Source: Limnephilus marmoratus (lineage: Eukaryota > Arthropoda > Insecta > Trichoptera > Limnephilidae). Taken from it: 64,000 bases of DNA. Every line of letters begins with the position of its first letter. Within the stretch, counting starts at the first letter, position 1. The notes beneath the pieces are model-generated. The model ran no database searches. It was given only the letters and a program-made list of their open reading frames with translations, and was not told where the DNA came from. The translations under genes and the position numbers were made by a program. Positions 20,401 through 29,399 of this stretch are shown here, piece by piece. The stretch covers positions 1 to 64,000 of the forward strand of contig OU862921.1 of NCBI GenBank assembly GCA_917880885.1, read 5' to 3'.

Positions 20401-20785
20401 TGCCGACAGGTATAACCTTCGCAGAAAGCACGTCACGTTCAAAGAAGGAGACATCGTTTGGAGAAGGAACAACACCTTGTCGCAAGGTGCGCTATACTTC
20501 TCTGCCAAATTGGCACCCCGCTTTGTAAAAACGAAAGTTCTAACAAAGATCTCAGACCTCGTTTATCGATTGTCTGACATCTCTGGTAAACACATCGGAA
20601 ATTACCATGTGAAAGACATTGTCAAAATTGGGAATATGGAATCAGTAAATTCCATCACATCAAGTACTCAGGCGTTACCAAATCGGCAAAACATGCATCT
20701 TGTTAACCCTGATCATTATTACGTCCCTGACCTCTCTTGGCCAGTCATCAATCAGTGCGATGCGGTCTCTTTAGAAGTCTTATAA
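17450..20785 (+). CDS. El2 Pol (protease, RT, RNase H, integrase)
   Basis: Pol is open from upstream of the slippery site to 20785 and has no ATG at its start. Translation therefore most likely begins by -1 slippage at 17468-17474, and the given start is only where the frame is open. Counting from 17450: retropepsin FSGLLDSGASVSC near 64-76; RT with KDGSARFCLDSRRLN, DLSKAFWQIPL and YLDD (about 370-373); RNase H HSDASN (about 520) and TDHSSL (about 587); integrase finger ending CDICKAYK (about 750); the catalytic triad in SMDLIGP, CDNGKQF and VERYNQT; and a C-terminal GDIVWRRN/KLAPRFV module. It is 1,111 codons with no internal stop. Spelling out the 3' end, the frame stops at SLEVL. Confidence 0.93.
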   Translation: MDSQEAKKLEPNLPGHPPHRPKEWSEWLEHVKFFKKALPLSTVCCKQAIDGRPFAHFSINNVVFSGLLDSGASVSCLGDNAHTLFTNCGFKMEEHSSHVTTADNTSQRVIGSLTLPINCDTKTVRIKFLVVPTISQKFILGVDFWMAFKIAPQLFNNPSVPPQVNEIRTVIPYENLNPLQTDQLDQMINKFESISFEKCGLGLTNLVEHHIKTTGPPIKQRYYNLAPQKLKILEKELDDMLRMGVVVPSRSAWTNPTLIVSKKDGSARFCLDSRRLNACTVSDAYPLPLVNSILDRLRNAKYISSIDLSKAFWQIPLDPSSCEKTAFVVPGRGMFHFKRLPFGLKNSPAELQRLMDKLFGPEFDNNLFCYLDDLIIISDTFEKHILILEKVFQQLKQAGLTINLKKSEFCKHRLRYLGFIVDEEGLRTDPAKVAAMTNFPRPTNAKEVKAFLGLTGYYRRFIKNFSTLAAPLNKITGVRKGTSNFAWSVETESAFNSLKEALQSAPVLNCPDFSLPFTIHSDASNVGIGGVLTQNFTDGEHPVAYFSRTLNKHEKNYGITERELLAVMESIQHFRGYIEGSKFTVVTDHSSLKWLISLDNPSGRLARWSSRLSQYTFDVIHRKGADNIVPDALSRIEIAILNTVSSNSSLPTKDLWYQKIFQGCSNNPQKFPNFTIKNGQLYRNCKPPLSILEDYAWKMVVPLENREQVIINNHSAVDSIHPGTFKTYKKISLRYYWPGLFKQVRLFISKCDICKAYKHSTAPPSGLMGNPKRADRPLQSFSMDLIGPFPRSYAGYMHILSVVDVFSKYCWLFPLKRATAAAITNLLEKHIFIPYGIPRTIICDNGKQFIALEFKEFLSKYGIKDIFYNTLYTPQNNTVERYNQTINTALAILVGKDQRTWCKKLDKIQAAMNNTVNLATGYTPFFLKHGMEQVVHGSLHPDICLPPTPSATADPAANYAHRLEELSAIYSEVTDALLLAHQKSADRYNLRRKHVTFKEGDIVWRRNNTLSQGALYFSAKLAPRFVKTKVLTKISDLVYRLSDISGKHIGNYHVKDIVKIGNMESVNSITSSTQALPNRQNMHLVNPDHYYVPDLSWPVINQCDAVSLEVL
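17468..17474 (+). promoter_or_regulatory. El2 -1 ribosomal frameshift site
   Basis: A AAA AAC in the gag frame fits X XXY YYZ exactly, with the gag TAG immediately downstream (17475-17477). Pol is open in the -1 frame across this point (AKKLEPN). The same arrangement occurs in El4 at 41630-41636. A downstream stem is possible (GGGCC/GGCC motifs near 17492-17515) but weak by eye. Confidence 0.8.
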
Positions 20786-21891
20786 TTCTCGTCATAAACG
20801 ACGTGAGTCATGTGTAAATATTAAATGTAAATAATCACCCACATGGGCATTCGTAAGGAAATCCTTACACCCGAAGGCACATTAATGTCAACGGTAGCCT
20901 AACTCCTGTACTTTTTTTTGTGCATAATTTTATATGTTCTTTTACATCCTGCGCGCCTTGCCTGCTGTACCACAAGAGCACCTCTTGGGGCACTGTTTTC
21001 ATGCTTGTATGCATCCTCTTCCTGAAATTGATCACTTCGGGAAAGGGACTCCTTTTTCCTCCTACCATCAACGGTTCCAGAAAACTCTTGCTCCGAGACG
21101 TCGTTTTTCCTTTCACAATTCTTGCAGCATCCGCGCGTTTTTTTCTCACCTCATCGCCTCATCTTGTCATATCACCCCTTTTTTAATTTTTTGTTTTGTG
21201 TCGGGTTTTGTCGTACCAGTACGTCCCTACCCTAATGTTGTAAATATAAAATCATAAGCACAAGTCTGTATAATAACCATTGGTTTCAGACCTTTGCCGC
21301 GGGCTCGCTACTATGGTCACAGCACCATATTGTAAGAATGTCGCGACGATTTCTGTTATAATAGGAAATCCTCCCGTTTTTTCTTTCTTTCTTTTCCCTC
21401 TTCACCCCATCCTACACATTCATAGTAATGTTGTATATTGGGAATCGTTTCGAATACACCCAATGTACTCACCTATCAGGTCACATTCGCTGGATTCGAG
21501 ACAATTCAAGAGCAACCTTGTTGCTATTTGTGGTTTTTTCTTCTTTTTCCAAAAAATTAGAATGGCGCTCAACCCAATTGCTCTCATTTTTCTAGAATCA
21601 TATTTTGTCGGATTCGGAAAATTTTTTTTTTGTTGTTATAAAAGTGACAATATGTTTTGTCCCTTCATTAACTTTGTTCCTTGTACATATACAACTTCAT
21701 TATGAGGTACATATTTTATCATGACATCAGTTTCTTTTGTCCCTTATTGTACCATTATTCTAGTTTGAAGTTTAAAATCTTGGCCAGATCTTCAATAAAA
21801 TTTGTGTTTATCGCCTTTTGGCAAGTCTTGTAACGTATGCTAATATGAAATTATTAAGCTACAGCAGTGCCGTATTAATTACATCATTGCA

Positions 21892-22350
21892 AAAACCGCC
21901 GTCTGTATTGAATGGGGACCCACATTTTCGAACGTAATTGGGCTACTGTCTTTCAATACTGGGCAAATTTGTTGTAAATCGTTCATCCCTGTCACGTGAG
22001 ACGTGAAAACGTGACAATATCTACCATCATAGGAGAGATCCTCAAAACATCCGCCATGATACGAGAAGTTCGTCATAATTACTTTATACTCTTAACTAAA
22101 TGTTATTGAGTTGGTCGTGTGTCTTTTGGCATGAGAACCGCTTAATCCGCCGTCTGTATTGAATGGGGACCCACTTTTTCGAACGTAATTGGGCTACTGT
22201 CTTTCAATACTGGGCAAATTTGTTGTAAATCGTTCATTCAACCCGCCGTCTGTATTGAATGGGGACCCACATTTTCGAACGTAATTGGGCTACTGTCTTT
22301 CAATACTGGGCAAAATTTGTTGTAAATCGTTCATTCCTGTACATGAGACG
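21892..22350. repeat. Three copies of a 95-bp hairpin-bearing repeat
   Basis: CCGCCGTCTGTATTGAATGG..TTTCAATACTGGGCAAA..TTGTAAATCGTTCATTC occurs at 21897, 22149 and 22245. The last two are in direct tandem. Within each unit GTATTGAA and TTCAATAC are reverse complements about 40 bases apart, so each copy can fold. Copies 1 and 3 also share the downstream GAGACGTGAARACGT. Confidence 0.9.
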
Positions 22351-23288
22351 TGAAGACGTTACAATACTCACCATGAATCGTGCGAACGAAATAATATCTA
22401 CCCCATGTTTGTGTGACCTACCAAGCGTAGATCACACGCCTTTTATTTTCTGTTATCAGAAAATTATTGCTTTTGCAGCAGAGTACTCATTAACATGCCC
22501 GTGGACTTCCTGTCACAAGAACCCAGGAACTATCCACTATCTCAAAAGGACTAATCATACGCTTCACTCATGATTATGGGGCATCGTGTCGTAGGAGTTA
22601 AGTTGATGGACACAAAAACACCTAACTCGTTGTCTGGGGGACGAACAAGAAAACCCCCAGGTTTGTGAGATTTGAGCAAGGGTCTGTCATTTCTCGCAAA
22701 CAAGTAGGAGAATAAAACGACCTTCTAATCTTCTGCCCAATACACGTAGTGGATTAGACTCTTTTTGTCAGTGTATCCCTTTTGTCCCACTCTACCAATT
22801 GTATTGTAATGTGCCAGGAAAGTTGCTGTAGACCTTGTTTCACCTTTCACTCAGAGGTCGAATTTCGGAAATAGCCGAGTCCTCAGCAGTTTTCTTCGTT
22901 CAAATGTTCCCAATTGTCACTCTTTCCTTTCCTCGAAATTATCCGTGAATGGGGATATATGCGTTACGCACTTGGCGTTTCGTTTGTCAAATGGGACAAC
23001 CTTCATTCACGGATCTTTTCAACTTCCTACTCCTTTCCCACTTTTCATAACTTATTTGTACTCAATGTTTTGTTCTTCGAAAGTAGAAAAAATGCTACCG
23101 TATAGACGTGAGCATAGGTCATGGAAGACCAACTTCTTTCGAAAAGGGGCATTTTGTCATACGTACAAACCCTTACCTACGTGTTCTTGGAAATGTATTT
23201 AGTTTAAAAAAAAACTAAATGGGTTAAACAGAACCTTCCTTGAATACGTACCTTTGTAATATGTATAAGTCTGTAGTTACACTTAGTT

Positions 23289-23318
23289 AACTCTCTCTCC
23301 GTCTCTCTCTCTCTCTAC
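23289..23318. repeat. CT microsatellite
   Basis: A run of CTCTCTCTCCGTCTCTCTCTCTC type sequence in El2's 3' region. It is low complexity. Confidence 0.85.
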
Positions 23319-23659
23319 GCGTCAAACAAATCCAATTTTTCTCAACATGCACACCTTGTTTCTCTCCAAACCTTTTCATCATTGGTCTACCAGGCAGGTA
23401 AACTTCAAGAATTTTGCTCTAATAATAAATTTTTCCCGGATTAATAAGAAGACCAGCAGCTCTTCACCCTATCTACACCTGCGCCTCTCTTCATGCTGCC
23501 TTCACTACCGTCACGGAGGTCCCATGCCTTCAAACCCTGCGTACCAAAAGCACCCGACCACACCTAACATAACCTAGTGTGAGTCGTGCGTGTAGTTGCG
23601 AATTGTATCATCACAAAACCATCACTCAAACAAACCCGAGCACGTCAGCTCTAAGTTGG

Positions 23660-23935
23660 TTCATGTTCCTGTTGCCATTGTACAAATGTTCCTGCGGCAT
23701 CTCGCAAATGTTCCTGTTGCCATTGTACAAATGTTCCTGCTGCATCTTGCAAATGTTCCTGCGGCATCTCGCAAATGTTCCTGTTGCCATTGTACAAATG
23801 TTCCTGCGGCATCTCGCAAATGTTCCTGTTGCCATTGTACAAATGTTCCTGCTGCATCTTGCAAATGTTCCAGCTGCACCTTGCAAATTGCTCTGTTGCC
23901 ACCATGCCAATGCTCCTGTGCCTTTGCGCAAATAA
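23660..23935. repeat. 22/23-bp (45-bp higher order) minisatellite
   Basis: Units beginning TGTTCCTG alternate between TTGCCATTGTACAAA and CGGCATCTCGCAAA endings (23 + 22 = 45 bp), about 12 basic units, degrading at the right edge. As 45 is divisible by three, both strands stay open as 15-residue repeats. No known peptide family is recognised. Confidence 0.92.
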
Positions 23936-24644
23936 CAATACCAACGATTGTTCACACAACAATCCCACTGTATACAAACCAGTGTACCAACCACCATCAC
24001 AACAACGGCTGTCATGCACACAAACCACCTCCTCTATAAAGGACCAACCACCAATTACAATTCCACTCTCCAGTACCTCAATGACGTCATACTGGCCCAC
24101 CCACAGGATCCGGAAGCAGCTACCTTTTTGACCTCTGTGACAGGTAGAACCCTCTCCACCACCAAGAAGCCTCATCCTGCGTTCTCTTCTTCGTGTTTTC
24201 TTTAAGGCCCTAGTGTTCCTTGAGTGTAATCTCAAACGGGCCAGGTTACTGTGACAAAGTAACCGTGTAACTTCAGTGCAACGTCCCAACACCCCAAACA
24301 TCCTACGCAAACCACGCTACGCAAACATAGCTCACAGACCAATGATACAATTAGAGTCATTTTTTTTCTATCACTGCATAACCCTTGTACCTTTCTCCAA
24401 CAGGTCCTTGTTTATATTTATGTATGTCACTGCTCTTTCTTGTTCATTCATGTATAATTCCTTGTTCACCATGCTTTTTTCTCTTTTGTTTTTGTTTCTA
24501 CTATTTTGTAGCTAGCAACCTTTTTTTCTCTCTCTCTCCTTTTTTCTCTTAAATTTTTTTTTGTTTTGTTTTGTTTTGGCACAAGTGCTAGAAGGGTAAG
24601 AGGATTTCTTAGCCCTACTGCTCCATTACCACGTCGCTTTTTTT

Positions 24645-24660
24645 GCGGCGAGGGGGGAAG
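24645..24660 (+). promoter_or_regulatory. El2 polypurine tract
   Basis: GCGGCGAGGGGGGAAG directly precedes the 3' LTR start TGTTACG, as needed for plus-strand DNA priming. Confidence 0.85.
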
Positions 24661-25330
24661 TGTTACGTAACAGAATCGGCTCCCGAGCGGAAGGTTAAGT
24701 GAATCGTCCCCACTACACGTGCCTACCGTTTCCTCTCCCCGCACCGCGCGACCACCCCGCGTCAGGCGCGAAGCGCCGGGCGGCCCGCCGGCCGCCATTC
24801 CTTCGCTGGCCCTCGGCCAAGCGACTGCGCTACGCGCGATTTGCGCTGTTTGTGCTCTACGATATTAACTCCGCGATGTATTGTTTGCAATTGTGTTGTG
24901 AACGGAATCCAGAAAAGATGGCAGACCACGCATCTAGCTATGTGAGTACCAACTCGCTTCCTCCCCCCCACCGTGTGCTTTGAACCGTTTGTAACTTCCT
25001 TTAAACGCATAGAGAGAGGGAGAAATCCTCGTTAGGTCAGTAGGGTAGTTTAACTTGTGTTTTGTGCCGACACTGGCCGTATGTGTATCACCCTGTTCTG
25101 TTTATTGAATAAACCCTTTAAATGCAAACACTGTGTACTGATTGAAGAGGGAGTCCCGGGGATTTTGAGGAGAGGAGGGGAAGGAAGAATTGACCAAGCG
25201 AACCACTGGCACTCGCCCTGTTTTTAGGAGGAATCATGTTCGAGCCGGTTTGAGCTAACCGACGGCTGTTATTGTGTGTGTTTTACAGGAATAGGGCCTG
25301 GGGTAGGCCGCTGCTGCAGCGCCCCCAGCA
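24661..25330 (+). repeat. El2 3' LTR
   Basis: 670 bp, apparently identical to 13339-14008, followed by the target duplication aaca. AATAAA is at 25108-25113. Confidence 0.93.
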
Positions 25331-25334
25331 AACA

Positions 25335-25681
25335 TCAAGCCAACACCTACCACTGCCCATGGATCAAGGAAATGCTTCGTACATAAAGACTTATCTCTAA
25401 CTACCCATGTCTTTCTTAGAACAGACAGTGGAAGAAGGCCTCTTCAAAATCCCTACGAGGGTCCGTATAAAGTGGAACAACGCGATGAGAAAACATTTGT
25501 CATTAACATAAAAGGCAAGAACAAACGTGTTTCCATAGATAGAGTAAAACCAGCCTTCATCCCAGTAGAAGATAACGTACCAGCTTCCAACCCTGTCCAG
25601 GAACCACTCCCAGAAATCAAAACAACAAGATCTGGTTGCAGAGTCCATTTCCCCGACAGATACCGGTCGGAAAGCAAATAA
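25335..25681 (+). pseudogene. El1 integrase C-terminal fragment
   Basis: This is the continuation of El1 after El2. It encodes the conserved integrase tail (YEGPYKVEQRDEKTF, RVSIDRVKPAFIP) typical of CsRn1-like elements and ends with TAA at 25679-25681. The frame runs through the El2 target duplication, confirming the junction. It is separated from its start by 12 kb and cannot be made as one protein here. Confidence 0.88.
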
Positions 25682-25899
25682 TTGGCAAAATTAAAGATAA
25701 ATAATTATTTTTCTTCTTACTGATCCCATATCAAATTAAAAAACGACTAACAAAGTAAATTAAAAAAAAAAAAAAAAAAAACTTATACAATACATATCTT
25801 AAACCATATATTTGTAAAATTACTGATACTGAAGTCTGCAATTTTGAAAGAAATTTTGAGCTCTGGTACCAAAATTATTTGTTTTATATAATACATATC

Positions 25900-26230
25900 G
25901 GTCATCATAGTGATGTACCATTTAACCAATGGATATTTTTCATTTAAAAAAAAAAAAAAACAACTAAACCATGTTGTTATGTATTTAGGTCATCAGAGTG
26001 ATGTACCATTAAACCAATGAATATTTTTCATTTTAAAAAAAAAACAACTAAACCATGTTGTTATGTATTTAGGTCATCAGAGTGATGTACCATTAAACCA
26101 ATGAATATTTTTCATTTTAAAAAAAAACAACTAAACCATGTTGTTATGTATTTAGGTCATATTTATTTATGTCATCAGAGTGATGGACAATTTAATCAAT
26201 GAAAGTTTTTCATTTAAAAAAACCACGAGA
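25900..26230. repeat. 84-bp tandem array, about 3.8 units
   Basis: GTCATCAGAGTGATGTACCA..CCAATGAATATTTTTCATTT, an A run, then CAACTAAACCATGTTGTTATG repeats at about 25901, 25989, 26072 and 26171. The last unit is diverged and cut short. Confidence 0.9.
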
Positions 26231-27049
26231 ATCATGTAACTAGTTTTAAGAAAATTTAACACTATATTGTGTAAAATAAAAAAATAAAAAAATGTACTTA
26301 GACAATATTCGTTTTCAAACTTATTGTGAATAGAGCGTAATATGTCTTGTATTGACCATATACTCAATATAATACATATTATTGTAAAAAGTAACCTTAT
26401 ACATAATCTAGTTAAAAAAAAATAAAAACATTCCGCAACTTGCGATGAATATTTAAATAGTAAATCTAACCACTCCGCTATTTGCGTTGAAGTTTTTATA
26501 AATTTTCAAAATTCTATACAACTTTTTCCTTTTAAAAAAAAACTTTTATAGAATTTTATAATGATATTTTGATATGTACCTAGTTTAAGATACTTACCAA
26601 GTTATTTGCTATAAAAATGTCCACCTTTGATTAATTTCAGACGTCTTCGGTCAGATGTGCCACAACGCCATATCTGAGTGGAGGTGTGGATGAAATTAAC
26701 TTTACTAAGTTAATAAGTTTTCCAAATGCTTACGGAAGCGTGATAGTGTTAGTATTGATTCAGTTAATATACAGTTCAAAGTTAAATAATTCAACAGTTT
26801 CAAATGACAAATTAAATAAAATAGTAGTTTTTAATAGAGATACTAACATCACGCTCCGGTAAGCAATTGTTGATAATATACTCTTGTCTGTTCATGAAAC
26901 CTCAGTGATACTCGAAGAGAAGTACATTATGGATATAACTCTAAACATACATAAATAAAAAAACTCAAGTTTCATGAACACAATATTATATTTTCTAAAT
27001 TAATATAAATAAAAAATGTGACTTAAATCTTATTACCATATTTAGAATA

Positions 27050-27290
27050 GGAATGTGTCATATTTCAGTGATAGGAAAATGACTTCGTATGAATAATTTC
27101 TAGATAATCCTATATCATACTTACCTTTACCACATTAAGAGTAATAAATTTTTCATATTTCAGTGATAGTAGATTACTTTGTATGAATAATTGTAGAAAT
27201 TACTATATTACATTCACTGTTACAGTAGAAATTATTTTTATATTACAGCGTTAGGAAGATCACATCATATGAATATTTTAGGATATTTCC
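27050..27290. repeat. Diverged 105-bp tandem units (about 2.5 copies)
   Basis: CATATTTCAGTGATAG..GACTT..GTATGAATAATT recurs near 27059 and 27154, and more weakly near 27240 (TATTACAGCGTTAGGAAGATCAC..ATATGAATATTTT). Confidence 0.65.
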
Positions 27291-27620
27291 ATTGTATATT
27301 ATTCAATATAGGTACATACTCATTCAACTCAAACAGTCAAAAACAATAAACTAGGATGCAGTAGCGATTTAAACATTTTTGCCCCAAACATAGTGTTTGT
27401 CGAGGCAGTATACTTAAGTAATTTAAAGTATTTTACATTTATGCTAATTTTAAGCAGTATTATTTATCAAGTTTCAGAAAATATAACTACGAACTGTGTA
27501 ATTTAAACAAAATATGACTCAAACCTTGTCGTCATATATGTCACTCACATTATGTTTTCTGAAACACATTGAATGATCCAAGCTACTGTCATATATATAT
27601 TTTTTTATCGTTAAAAAACT

Positions 27621-27632
27621 GGGCAGGAGGTA
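27621..27632 (+). promoter_or_regulatory. El1 polypurine tract
   Basis: GGGCAGGAGG precedes the 3' LTR start TGTGGG at 27633, with TA between them. Confidence 0.8.
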
Positions 27633-27967
27633 TGTGGGAAACGATATGCAGTAACGCAAACTATTATTCGTGCACTGGCAACCCCAGCTGACGTCACGCC
27701 GCGGCGTAGCTTTAGAAACTCCGAAGTGATCGTCATTCGCTTTCCAATTGCTTGGCAAGTTACCTCGTGTCCGTGATATCGTTTCTCACATAAAAAATCC
27801 TTCTGATATTCTATCGTGTATGTTATCATATTCAATAAATCAATATAACTACAGAGTTAAGACTTTCTCTATAATTATACGATATTTGGTGTACCCTCGC
27901 CGTGGATCCCCTAGTTTCGAACGGAGTAAGTATCTGCACAAACTAGCCACCAAGGGTGCCTACCAAA
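27633..27967 (+). repeat. El1 3' LTR
   Basis: 335 bp, apparently identical to 7841-8175. It is followed by the duplication aatg at 27968-27971. Confidence 0.92.
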
Positions 27968-28180
27968 AATGCAAACATCTACATTAAGGTGGTCCAGGAC
28001 TGTATAGTAATTTTTTTTGTTTCAAATATAGATGTAGCCACCCATTTTATTTGTTATACCTATCATTCCTATTATGTGTAAAAAATTTCAGCCCCCTATC
28101 TTATAATATAGAAGGGGGTGCTCATCGAATTAGAAGTTTCTGACAAAAGTTCTGGATTTTAAGTAAAACACGTAATTTAA

Positions 28181-29271
28181 CCCTTAACGGTTTTGTGGTA
28201 TCCCTGTGAGCACACATAGAAAATAATTATTTCCTAGAGGAGCAGTGCGCTTTTTAAAATAACACGTATTTATTGAAGTAACTGATACTGCCATCTATTG
28301 ATCGCTGCCAAAAAATTTCTTCAAAATTTGAATATCATTGTGTTTACCAATATTTTTGTCATACAGTTAGAGATTTTTCGACTGTTGGATTTTGGAGGAG
28401 ATCAGTGTCACAAAAAACCTCTTTTCTGTGCAAATATTATGGTAAAAATCTAATTTTCTATTCAAATACAATGTTCTTTTGTGATTATTTTGAGAATTAT
28501 ATCGAAGTATGTAAATTACCACTTGTGAGTTGAATTTTTCATGTGTTACTTCAAGTGTACCACAGCTCCACTAGCGAAATCTGCACTGACCCTAAATTTT
28601 TTTTTTATGTTACTGCATTTTGCTAATAAAAGTTATTTTGATGTTTTTCCAAATGGAAAGGCTGAGCGATTTAGAAATAAATGCATATGTCATAGATTTG
28701 CCGTCAGATCCCGAATCTGAAGTTGACGATTTGAGTGAAGATGAAATAAATCCAGAAGAAATCTTTAATCTTACAGAAATCGAAGATTCAGATGACGATT
28801 TCTGTGAAAATGATAATGCACCTTTATTGTCATTACTTACGGTTCAAACAAAGACATCTGAAAATATACCCGAGAAGTATGAATGGGTGAGGAATATTGA
28901 CAAAATTAAGAACATTGAACCATTTACGGAGGAAACAGGTGTACAAATTTCAAGGCTTGTTGGAAAATCCCCAGTAGAGATTTTTACGATTACCATAAAA
29001 AATAATGTACATATATGTAACAGGTTTCACATTGTTATTCACCATTATTAATTATTTTAAACCATTATTTTTATTTTTCAAAATTAACAAAACAAAATGC
29101 TACTGGAGCAGTGGTACTCTAGAATAACCACATCAATTTTTTGAATAAAATTTTCAAATAATAACAAATATTTTTTTTATTTTTTTTCTTCATTTATTAA
29201 CATCCAAATGAATCAAAATATGCAAAAAAAAATTTGGAATTGAAAGAAAAGGTCAAAAGTTCCGCTAAGGG
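28181..29271 (+). mobile_element. piggyBac-like transposon, internally deleted
   Basis: TTAA (28177-28180) is followed by CCCTTAACGG. CCGCTAAGGG (29262-29271) is followed by TTAA (29272-29275). The termini match at 9 of 10 positions in inverted orientation and the TTAA duplication is diagnostic of piggyBac. The length of 1,091 bp is too short for a full transposase, and only an N-terminal piece remains. Confidence 0.88.
28653..29051 (+). pseudogene. Truncated piggyBac-type transposase N-terminus
   Basis: The frame, from the ATG at 28653 (MERLSDLEINAYVIDLPSD), is rich in Asp and Glu, as is usual at the start of piggyBac transposases. It then reads WVRNIDKI, PFTEETGVQI and SPVEIFTI, matching the conserved start of the transposase core (W..PF..G..SPVE.F). 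It ends in a stop after about 133 codons, before any catalytic Asp. A full transposase is about 560-600 residues, so this is a deletion remnant and cannot catalyse transposition. Confidence 0.75.
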
Positions 29272-29399
29272 TTAAGGTTTATTAATATTACAAGTATTTT
29301 AGTCAAATAAGTATAAAACGTATTTAAATTTAAACACAATTTGGTAGCAAAGCAATAATTAACATAATATTAGTCGCAATCTTTCAAAACTATGTTTGT

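Larger units (their letters stand above)
20786..24644 (+). other. El2 3.9-kb non-coding 3' region
   Basis: The sequence is T-rich and lacks any frame resembling an envelope or accessory gene. Its identifiable contents are the 90-bp repeats (21892-22350), a CT microsatellite (23289-23318) and a 45-bp minisatellite (23660-23935). It is unusually long for a gypsy element without env and may be captured sequence. Confidence 0.6.
13339..25330 (+). mobile_element. El2: 12-kb Ty3/gypsy retrotransposon (mdg3-like) nested in El1
   Basis: El2 has 670-bp LTRs (13339-14008, 24661-25330) with no mismatch that I can see. It has a 4-bp duplication aaca (13335-13338, 25331-25334), a primer site at 14010 and a polypurine tract ending at 24660. 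It carries separate gag (16386-17477) and pol (to 20785) joined by a slippery -1 site. The leader is 2.4 kb with a 12-copy 100-bp array, and the 3' region is 3.9 kb, non-coding and repeat-rich. Both frames are intact. Identical LTRs and a clean duplication indicate a recent insertion. The mdg3/micropia placement rests on RT phrases (LDSRRLN, DLSKAFWQIPL) and is moderate. Confidence 0.93.
25682..27620 (+). other. El1 AT-rich 3' untranslated region
   Basis: No coding frame. It holds an 84-bp tandem array (25900-26230), three diverged units of about 105 bp (27050-27290), and an inverted pair near 26734-26760/26838-26866 (GCGTGATAGTGTTAGTAT versus ATACTAACATCACGC). Confidence 0.6.
7841..27967 (+). 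mobile_element. El1: Ty3/gypsy retrotransposon (CsRn1-like), split by El2
   Basis: The element is bounded by 335-bp LTRs (7841-8175 and 27633-27967) that look identical by eye. The 4-bp target duplication is aatg (7837-7840 and 27968-27971). The gag style ([17 protein letters not shown]), a C-x3-H-x9-C-x3-C knuckle and a TGGTGAC primer site fit the CsRn1/Kabuki clade. Gag and pol are fused in one frame. A 12-kb element (El2) sits inside the integrase C-terminal region at 13339-25330. With El2 removed El1 is about 8.1 kb. The integrase is also broken by a frameshift near 12840 and a TGA at 13245-13247, so this copy is not autonomous. Confidence 0.9.

Noticed and set aside
23651..24310. 219-codon antisense frame in El2
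   Set aside because: Its length comes from a 45-bp minisatellite. The remaining part has no recognised domain.
26734..26866. Inverted pair near GCGTGAT as a transposon
   Set aside because: Arms of about 25 bp with indels, no duplication and no second copy. It is mentioned only within El1's 3' region.
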